Shown here piece after piece: positions 56,301 through 64,000 of a stretch of DNA of 64,000 bases. The DNA is from Heliocybe sulcata. Its lineage: Eukaryota > Basidiomycota > Agaricomycetes > Gloeophyllales > Gloeophyllaceae. The first letter of the stretch is position 1, and the number at the start of each line of letters is the position of its first letter. Location of the stretch: the NCBI GenBank assembly GCA_004369045.1, contig ML213511.1, positions 673,791 to 737,790 of the forward strand. Direction: 5' to 3'. The notes under the pieces were generated by a model. That model was given only the letters and a program-made list of their open reading frames with translations, made no database searches and was not told the DNA's origin. The translations under genes and the position numbers were made by a program.

Positions 56301-57776
56301 GGGCTATCATCTGACCTCGGAGAGCGTCACGCTCGTGCTGACCTCGACGCTGCCGAATGGGCAGGTTACGACGGTTACTACTGCTGTGACTACGGAGACG
56401 TTGGTGCCGAATAGTAGTCACCATGATTCGTAAGTCGATTTGACCCTCACGAAAGATTGCTTGAGATTGAGTCGCTCACGGTAGATTGACGCATAACCCC
56501 GGAGCGATTGTTGGTATCATTATCGGCACTGTGGTGGCCTTGATCGTCTTTGGGTTCCTGCTCAGGTTCGCGAGACGCGCGTACCGTATCCAGAAGCTCG
56601 AGGCTGCTATACTGGCAAATCGGTCTCGCCCAGTTGGTTTGTTAGACGATGGAGAGGATTCGCTTCCTGGACCAGAGGATGAGATGGCGGAGCGCTCGGA
56701 GCTTTCTCTGAGCTTCGCGCCTGGGTACGGGAGTGGTGGGAGGGTCAGCAATCCGTTCGAGGATCCGTTCGAGGATAGTGAGAGGCCTGTGTCGGGTGTG
56801 CAGCGGGCGAGCGTTATTTCTGGTTTGGGGACTGCGGTGCCTTGGCTGCCTGCTTCGCGACCTCATTCGCTGGTGAACTCCGGGCCATATGCCGATACGT
56901 CGGCGTTTGCTAGTAGCGAGCAGCTGTTCGTATCACCGGCTGGGCCCCGTGTGTCTATAGTCGGGTACGGCCAGGGTGAGCCCACAGCAGGAGGTGAGAG
57001 GCATCCTAGTGTCGAAGTGGCTTTCATGCTGATGACTTTGTGTTATAGGAGACTCCCTCAGGACTCGAGGAGGCATGCCGTCCAATTTACGCAGGCTGTC
57101 GCATTTGAGAGACGAGATTGACGGCTCGAGCTCAGAGTCGAGTCATGGGAGTGTGGTGTTCCGCTCTCCGTCGTCGCTAGAGAACGACTCGCCGATTTCT
57201 GTGGTGTCTAGTCAGGGTATCCCCGAAGCCATCGCTCCCCCGGCGCCGGTTGAAGTAACGGCAACGGCGCCTCCGGTTAGGCCGCCTCCAGTACCGTTGC
57301 ACCAGCTCGTTGTTCAGGCATCTGCGGCAAATCTGTCCACTCTGAGACGGCCGAACCATCCTGGCAAGGTACCAGATTGGAAGGAACTTACTACGTCTGC
57401 TGCTACGGGTTCGAGCGCTGAGAACCCATTCCTATCGCCTCCAATGCCGTCGCCTGCTGGGTCCCTTGGGACCACCAGGCAGGGGCTCTTGAAGTTGAAC
57501 GAGAGAGCTAACAATAGCTCGTCGAATGTCAGCTTCAGGGACGATGTTGACTACTCACGGCCACTTGCGGAGGTGAGGCGCCCGTTGTCCTTTATCTTGC
57601 AAGGGACTCATCTTGAGATGCAGGGTGTACACAACAGGACGCCGAGTTCGGCGACGGCTCGTACTGGGAACACGTTCGGAGGGCAGCGGTCGACGCCTGC
57701 TACTATCTTTGAGGATCCGTTCCAGAGCTTATTTGATGACAGCGTGTCGCAGTTGACGCGCGAAACGGACCATTAG
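53382..57776 (+). CDS. Large mucin-like single-pass membrane protein
   Basis: Four exons, 53382-56152, 56214-56429, 56485-56993 and 57049-57776, keep frame and give 1,407 residues. A signal peptide (SSRTSFLLLCTGLVAAAPP) precedes about 900 residues dominated by Ser and Thr, certainly heavily O-mannosylated if secreted. Imperfect repeats of SSSALSSTPAASSPASRSASQ type occur at about 53880-54400. A more ordered juxtamembrane block (TRTITGAISRTIRIAQPTG...SVTLVLTSTLPNGQVTTVTTAV) leads to one membrane helix near residues 1001-1024 (GAIVGIIIGTVVALIVFGFLL), then RFARRAYR and about 380 cytosolic residues with NPFEDPFED and proline-rich motifs. The layout resembles signalling mucins such as Msb2/Hkr1, but I see no sequence proof of that relationship. 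The cytosolic tail is unusually long for a structural mannoprotein. Confidence 0.85.
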
Positions 57777-58523
57777 TGGTAAGCAACACGCTTGCTGCTG
57801 CATGAACATTGCGAGAATCGGACTGTATCCGCCTACGAACTTCCGAACTGCGGACTTAAAACTTGTGTCGTCGCTGTATTCTCAACTTCAGTCTACAGGT
57901 GATGAACACCCTAATGTACAACATAATGTATTAACACTACTCACACTCTCCCTCGTTGAACTTTCCTAACCTTGACTTCGTCTATACCCTTTATCTAGTT
58001 AACGAATGTACTTCTAATGTCTGTACTAATTCACCAAAAGCAATGAAATCAATTATGAAAAGTTACGTAGATACTGGCACTGTCCATCTATGCTTATGGG
58101 GAGCTGCTGGTCGCGACGAATAGGCAGTCGACGTCTCCACGCTGAAATGCAGGATTCCTCTATAGATCTTTCTCTAATAGATTAGAGACTCCACTGTGCT
58201 GGGTGTCAGTCTAAGAGTCACTGCAATCAGCTTGCTAGACGTGCGCGTCAACTGTGGAAGACCAGTCGTTGTCCGCAGCCGGATCGTGTGTATTCTTTCC
58301 GCAGCTACCTGCCTACCACCAGCATCATTCCAGCACTTGTTCGACCAATGTTCGACGCTAGTCAACGTTCAACGGTTGGAAAGACATGCAACCAACGGTT
58401 TATGTCATAGGAATTAAAGGGCGTCACGCGTGACAAGAGCACGCTAATTATCCCGCTGACAGTCTCTGACAGTCCTCCTTTACCACCGCCGGACCGCTTG
58501 CTGGCAGGCTTCTACTACGGACG
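57777..58523. other. Spacer between the mucin-like gene and GT69
   Basis: 3' flank and GT69 promoter; nothing else recognised. Confidence 0.4.
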
Positions 58524-60474
58524 ATGCCTATCTCAATACGGCGAAGGAGCCTGACGAGGCTCTTCTTCGTTGGTCTCTTCATCGTTCTGGTCAAAATCTT
58601 TCTCTATTCCCCGGGTTCAGGCTCGGTGTATCCGTATGCGCGAGATCCATACCAAATCCGCGAGGCCGGTGTCCTCGATCTTGTGTCGCGCTCCGGGAAG
58701 GCTTTGGATGTTCACAGACATAAGTTCCTGCAAGTGAGGATGGGGCGAGACGAGAGGGAAGACATATTCTCCGATCTGGTCAAGGAAGGGATGCAGGACT
58801 TCTGGGACAAGTACCAGAAGCCATAGTGAGTTCGTTCGCTTTGTTTGGTACAATAGCCTGCATAGCTAATCTTATTAGCATTATCAACCCGGAGACTTCG
58901 AATATGGACGCTCAGTCTGTCTATACTGCGATCGATACCCTCTTGTCGCTGAACGGCTGGGTAGCAGCTCTATGTCCGACTCTTACACGCCCCTTTGCGC
59001 AGAACAAATACGAGGACGCATACGACGACTTGATATCTGAGAATCATCTCTACTATATTGGCATCATCGTTCATTCTGCCGACCACTTCTTAACCGACCA
59101 GCTCGCCGTCATCGTGCAGCTCTCCAAACGTCTTGGCCCGAGCAACATCTTCGTCTCCATGCTCGACTACTCCAGCTCAGACTCGACGGAGACGCTCACT
59201 GACCTGGCGGAAGCTGTCTTGATACTTCTCGGAATTCCTTTCAGGATACGTCGGGTGCCTTCCATGACTGCCGACCCTGAAGCGGCATACTACCCGCTCG
59301 AAGAGGCCCATATGCGTAACCTGGCTCTCGAACCCCTGCGCGAACTTCAGTCCAAGCGAAACGTCAAGTTCTACCGTGTCATCTGGCTCAAAGGGTTCAC
59401 CTGTCCCAACGACATCCTCGAGACGATCAAAGTTAGTGTCGCCAACGAGGCTGCCATGGTATGCGGGATGGACTGGGCGAAGCACAACGACTTCTTCATC
59501 TTCTCCGACCGCTGGCGCACACGCGATATTATTGGCGACCAATTCCGCCAGTCCCCGTCCTCCTCGACACCCGATGCTGGTCCCCCGCGCGACAAGCTCG
59601 GTTCTGCCCGCTACGCCCAGCATCTACCTTTCCAGGTCTTCTGCTGCGAGTCCGGTACACACGTCGTCGACCCTGCGCAGTCCTACTACCAGGGCATATT
59701 CTACCGCGCCGGCACGGACTACTGGAACGCGACGGGCAGCCTGGGACGCAGCGGCGACCCTGATGCGAATCGCCAGAGCTTAGGGCAGAGCACGGCACCC
59801 CCGGATCGTGCAGGTAACGCGCCGTGCCTGGATAGCAGTCAGGCTTGGTTCTGCCGCGATTTGTGGGTGAGCAAGGCGCGTGAAGGGATGAAGGAGGAGG
59901 AGTTCGGCGATGCAGTTGAGGTGAACAACGCTCGGGCTAAGAAGATGCGCAAGCGTGAGCCGGAGCCTGAACCTGAGGAGGAGAACGAGCGGAGGCAGCA
60001 AGCAGGCGGGCGCGAGGTCGACCCGGACGCGAACGTCGGCTCTGACTACGACGCGATGCCGGACTCTGAGGGCGATGAGAACCTCGACCTGGATCTGCCG
60101 CCGGACGACGACTCTCATCTGAGTGTGCCGAACTCGGTATTCCGCCCGGCGCGAATCATGATCAACCCGCGGTGCGTGACGACGTACGCGGACGTGTCGC
60201 ATACGCAGCTTGCGTTGGACTTGTTTGGACCGGAGAGGGATAATGATAGTCCGCTGGAGGGGGTGGGGAAGTATGTTCTTGAGGATTGGGAGGGCGCGCC
60301 GGAGAGCTTTGTGTGTCAGGAGCAGCGGTATGTTTTTCATTGCCTTTCTGTACGTGTGCAGTAAGCTCACAGTGCGGGTGGGTGTTTCATAGGCAAACTG
60401 GCGGAAGGAAGGCGCCGAAGACGCAGAGACGGCTGGAGTTCTCGATACACGAGGAGCTTGAAAACAGGACGTAG
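58524..60474 (+). CDS. GT69 glycosyltransferase (CMT1/CAP59 alpha-mannosyltransferase type)
   Basis: Three exons, 58524-58825, 58879-60327 and 60393-60474, give 610 residues. Residues about 12-30 form a signal anchor (RLFFVGLFIVLVKIFLYS), so a Golgi type II protein. Family blocks are NKYEDAYDDLISENHLYYIGIIVHSADHFLTDQLAVIVQLSKRLGPSNIFVSMLDYSSSD, FYRVIWLKGFTCPNDILETIK, AAMVCGMDWAKHNDFFIFSDRWRTRDI, LPFQVFCCESGTHVVDPAQSYYQGIFYRAG, AWFCRDLW, NPRCVTTYADVSHTQLALDLFG and YVLEDWEGAPESFVCQEQR. These match the alpha-1,3-mannosyltransferase CMT1/CAP59 family known from Cryptococcus capsule work; mushrooms have no capsule, so wall or glycolipid synthesis is inferred. An acidic insertion of about 80 residues (EPEPEPEEENERR...DLDLPPDDD) between AWFCRDLW and NPRCVTTY is unusual. 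Confidence 0.9.
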
Positions 60475-61475
60475 AAAGCGTCGTGACAAATTCTGTTACA
60501 CTGCGCCGTCTCAAAGGACAGCCATATCCCCAGTGACGGAAGAACACGCCGTCTGCTTACCCATTCGTGGAACCTCCCTTCTGCTTTCATGCCTTTTACG
60601 TCTTGGGATAACTGGCCTGCAATCCTCACGTCAAGAGCCAGCTGCCTGCCAGGGCCTGCCGCCCAAAGGAAGTTCGATTGGACCATGCATGCATCTTCGC
60701 ACCTTAATTTATGCAGTTTTCACGCTTCGAGTATACGTAGAATATCATACACTACACTGGGGTTCGTTATGGCCTGAAAATTAATGGGAGGGGTACACAT
60801 ATCACGTGGATTTGTGGCAGACCACGCGGTCACGTTACTCACCGGTTGCGCCTGGTGCCACAATTAATGTCGGAGCCTGAATTCTGCCAGTATACTTCGC
60901 TAAGAAAAGGCAGGTGTAGTCCCAAGAATTATGTTTCCTTCGGACATCTCGGTGGAAAAGGCTCGACTACATAGATGCAGATGAATAGAACCGGCTCGTA
61001 CTAGTGGCTGGTACGTACTTACATTGAGTTCCAATAATATGTCCTGACTGAGCCATCTCAGTTCTACGTCCGGAGTACACGAGGTTAACATGGGAATATG
61101 TAGTGAGTACTCCATCCAACGTCGGCTGTGAATGATACTTGCACCTCCGTCCTACAGCGTGATCAGGAGCCCACTGGTCCACCGATTGGAATCTACCAGC
61201 CCGATGTCACCCAATTCCTGTGGATTATGGTTGCGGCCTGCGCTGAACCCGAGCTTACGCGCACGCATGATGACCTCGGTTGTACTTTTGAGGCTCATAA
61301 AAGCCATATATCAGTTTTATCCAGATTTATCAGTGAAACTGGGACGTCAGTATTAAACGTTCGTCTAAAGCAATCATACTTCAGGGTGGAGCTAAGAGAC
61401 CCTAAGATAACAATACGACGTAGTAGAGTATGAATTAACATAGATGAAACCACTAACAGAAGATAGCACAAACTC
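60475..61475. other. 1 kb spacer between GT69 and nibrin
   Basis: Convergent 3' flanks. Short frames on both strands show no known motif. Confidence 0.4.
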
Positions 61476-64000
61476 CTACTTGACCTTCGCCTTTTTCCTA
61501 CCACCAAACCCATGGAAGGTTGCTCCATCGTCAGAATCATCATCCACAATGACCGTAGCTTTCGCTTTCCTCTTCCTCGAAGGAGGTTTTGGAGGTGGCG
61601 CCTCGACAGGACTTGGCTCCTCCACTGATCTGAGGGTCGGTGGAGCAGAGGTGTCTTCCTGACTTGCAGCTGGCATGTACATACCCGTATCTGCCGTCTG
61701 AGAATCTTGCGACTCTGCGAGAAAGAGTGGCTGAGACTTCGATGGAAGCGGAGGCGCCTCATCGAAGTCGTCGTCGTCGTCGTCGTGGTCATCTGGCGGC
61801 ATAGGAGTCGGCGCTTTCGTCCGTGTCTTCGAAACTGCGATTCCTCAGTAAATATTACGTGCAAGGGGCGGAACGTTCTTACCCTGTCTTTGTACTTGAC
61901 TCTTCTTTGAAGGCGGTGATGTGCCTATTAATGGCTGCGACTGCGATTGTGATTGTGATCCTCTCCAATACGCTGAGCCAACCTTCAGTCAAGGACGTCT
62001 CTCCTTGGTGTTGAATCGAGACTCACACGTTCCCATGCCATAGTCATTTTCTTCGCTCGCCACCAACTCGACCGTCGCTCGCCTATCCGGTGCCTGTTTC
62101 TAGATAGCGGTGTAATCAGAACATCACAACATAACCGCACCGGAAGATAACTCACATGTTTGAACTTCTTATAATCCGGCTTCCCCTCCCAGCCCAATCT
62201 CCCCTTTCCTCTCCCCGCCACCTTGGCCCGGTGCTCGGGCACGTCCATCTCGACGACCATCATAAAGTTCCCCCTAACATCATAGTCGCCGAAATCGTCC
62301 ACCGCCTCCCACTCCCTCTCTTCCTCCCTCTGCTGCTGCTGCTGTTCCAAGTCAGGCTTCGCTATCCGCAGGTTATTAAACTCCCTGTCAAAGGTATCTT
62401 CCTGCTTCTTCCCCTTCTTCTTTGAAGCGACAGCCTTTAGAAAACTTTCGTCTATGTCCGGCTGGCCAGGTTCAGCGCCGGTTTTCTTAGGCTGCTTGAT
62501 GCTATTATTCATAGGGATACCTGCGGCTTTCAACGGCGCAGGATGGGAGCCATCTGTCGTGGATGTCTCCGTCGTCGACGTCCTCGCCACCTGGCTCTCC
62601 ACCTCCTTAGACGAGGCGCCGGTTCTCGGAGCAGACGCCATGCTATTCTCCTCTTCTTCTTCAGCAACGACCGATAATATGGGATGGGCGCTCCTCTTGC
62701 TTTGCGTGCTGTTCTGGGTGACACTCTGCGTCTGGCTCTCCATCATGCTGTAAATTTCGTCCTGATTCACGCCGGTTTGACTATCGATAGCACCGCTGAG
62801 CGCTTGCCCTAGTCTGCTCGGATCGCTTTCCTCGAAGAGGGCTCTGAACTTCTTCGTCGGCGGCTGTGCAACTGCCTCGAGTTCGGGATCGTCGTCCAAC
62901 ATGAGGCTGATGGCGTTGCCTGCTCGTCGCTTCAAGCGCAAAGTGCGCGTTTGAGTCTGCGTCGACTTTGCCTGTTATATCTGTGTGAATTATACAACGT
63001 CTGGCTTCGATTAAATTGACAGCGTACGCTGTTTGCTCCTGGAGGTGATACTGATCTACGAGTGCTGGCAGGCTTTGGCGACGCTGCTGCAGCAACAGAC
63101 CCGACCACCTGAGAATCGACGATCTCACTGTCATCGTCAATCGAGAAAAGAGGCGTGCGAGCACGGCGACGGAGCGGCATCTCGACAACATGGAAATTTC
63201 AGGATGTGCTGCACAGTGAGTGTAACAGGGCACACCTTGCGTGGCGCTGCGACATCTACCTCTGGCGTCGGGTCCGAGGGCGGAGCAGACGGTCCCGGTG
63301 AAGGCGGCCTCGAAGAGGTAGCTCTTCGTGTGAGCCTTCTACGTGGTGGGGCAGTAATAGCGTCTGGATCAGCCTCTTGTTGAGACGACGGTGGTATAGA
63401 GGCCTTTTCGACGACGGGATTCGAACCTAGCCCGGGTGGTAAACATTAGCAAGTCGACCTCGTGCGCCAGCAATAATGGGAAGAAAGGTGGATTGCACAG
63501 AAGGGATAGTACACACCTGCATGTTCGTCTGAGGTATAAGGGCATTTGAGTAGCGAGACATCCGTATATACCACAGCGTTGACGAGGTTCTCGGGAGGAG
63601 TGAAGTTCAAGTCATAACTATAGCGAGATGTTATTAGCTTAGATATTATGCAGCTTCGGACGCTTGCAGACCTTCGTGCCTCCTCCACCAGTTCTTGCCA
63701 CCCGTCTCTGCCAACAGCAGGGACCATATTCCCTTCGTCAGCAACGAGCACCAGGCCTTTCCCACCCGCCACCTTCTGCTTGCCCTTGGCTAGCACCTGG
63801 TGCAGCCTCGCCCTCCCAGAATCGACGCTGAACGCCTCGTACTGACCCCCGCCATTGCTCACGAGGTCTCTGAGATCGCCGGGTATCTCTCGCCCCTTCT
63901 CCCCAACAAAGATGAACCGATACCCGCGGAAGAGCTGCAGTCGGTCTTCGCTGGGCTCCCATACTCGGAAGACCTTTAGAGCGGGGGGCAGTGATGGCGA
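61476..64000 (-). CDS. nbs1: Nibrin (NBS1/Xrs2 homologue), N-terminus outside window
   Basis: Subunit of the Mre11-Rad50-Nbs1 complex that senses DNA double-strand breaks. The right edge carries the region after the FHA domain: ALKVFRVWEPSEDRLQLFRGYRFIFVGEKGREIPGDLRDLVSNGGGQYEAFSVDSGRARLHQVLAKGKQKVAGGKGLVLVADEG, a BRCT-type fold with the (S)NGGG signature. SYDLNFTPPENLVNAVVYTDVSLLKCP follows. Further exons encode a long Ser/Gln/Glu-rich linker with many SQ/TQ sites (MMESQTQSVTQNSTQSK), DDFGDYDVRGNFMMVVEMDVPEHRAKVAGRGKGRLGWEGKPDYKKFKH and an acidic/basic tail ending GATFHGFGGRKKAKVK. SQ/TQ clusters are typical ATM/ATR targets. Several introns; the stop is at 61476. The FHA domain should lie beyond 64000. 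Identity rests mainly on the BRCT block and layout. Confidence 0.75.

Noticed and set aside
63410-63440. tRNA-like T-arm (GGATTCGAACC) near the right end
   Set aside because: It lies in or beside nibrin coding sequence, no cloverleaf or acceptor stem can be built around it, and flanking codons read as a normal Pro/Ser-rich linker.
1-64000. Retroelements, Polinton-like elements or CRISPR arrays
   Set aside because: No reverse transcriptase, integrase, capsid-type frame, long terminal repeats or regularly spaced short repeats were seen on either strand.

Overview
This is nuclear DNA of a filamentous basidiomycete, most likely an Agaricomycete (mushroom or bracket fungus). The evidence is dense genes split by many 48-65 nt introns, a class I hydrophobin domain, a GT69 (CMT1/CAP59-type) glycosyltransferase, and a kinase-like gene with the GDLR...N / DFDW motifs common in Agaricomycetes. 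No prokaryotic, viral or retroelement coding was recognised.

Layout. 1-852: 3' end of a nitrate reductase. 1268-3405: atypical protein kinase. 3406-5170: mostly non-coding, with an F-box-like remnant. 5171-6622: indoleamine 2,3-dioxygenase. 7761-18837: a large inverted duplication. Its two arms each carry one copy of an unrecognised, phospho-motif-rich membrane protein (7761-9784 minus, 16871-18837 plus). They enclose a decayed FAD monooxygenase, a roughly 1 kb TIR element and a 648-residue hydrophobin with a mucin-like N-terminal region. 19515-22091: Old Yellow Enzyme. 22492-25314: Zn2Cys6 transcription factor. 25432-27506: amidase. 29131-30706: PuuE-type allantoinase. 31299-34020: NCS1 nucleobase/allantoin permease. 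34362-38225: Mak21/Noc1. 38877-43149: bifunctional lysine-ketoglutarate reductase/saccharopine dehydrogenase. 44473-47559: CNNM/Mam3 transporter. 48112-49945: third, diverged copy of the membrane-protein family. 50705-51466: small single-pass membrane protein. 53382-57776: large mucin-like membrane protein. 58524-60474: GT69 enzyme. 61476 to the window end: nibrin (NBS1), 5' part missing.

How it works together. Nitrogen scavenging recurs: nitrate reductase, tryptophan-cleaving dioxygenase, amidase, allantoinase, a divergently transcribed permease and a lysine-catabolism enzyme. The allantoinase and permease share a promoter containing GATA-type sites. A second theme is the cell surface: hydrophobin, mucin-like membrane protein, GT69.

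The most novel material is the three-copy membrane-protein family. Every copy has an N-terminal hydrophobic anchor and a cluster of RRxS / RSFSMP motifs that fit PKA and 14-3-3 consensus. Every copy also has a promoter box exactly 11 nt from its TATA element, and a hairpin element about 100-120 nt after the stop codon that is kept although the surrounding 3' sequence has drifted.

Exon structures were worked out by eye from reading frame and splice signals. No search or alignment was run.
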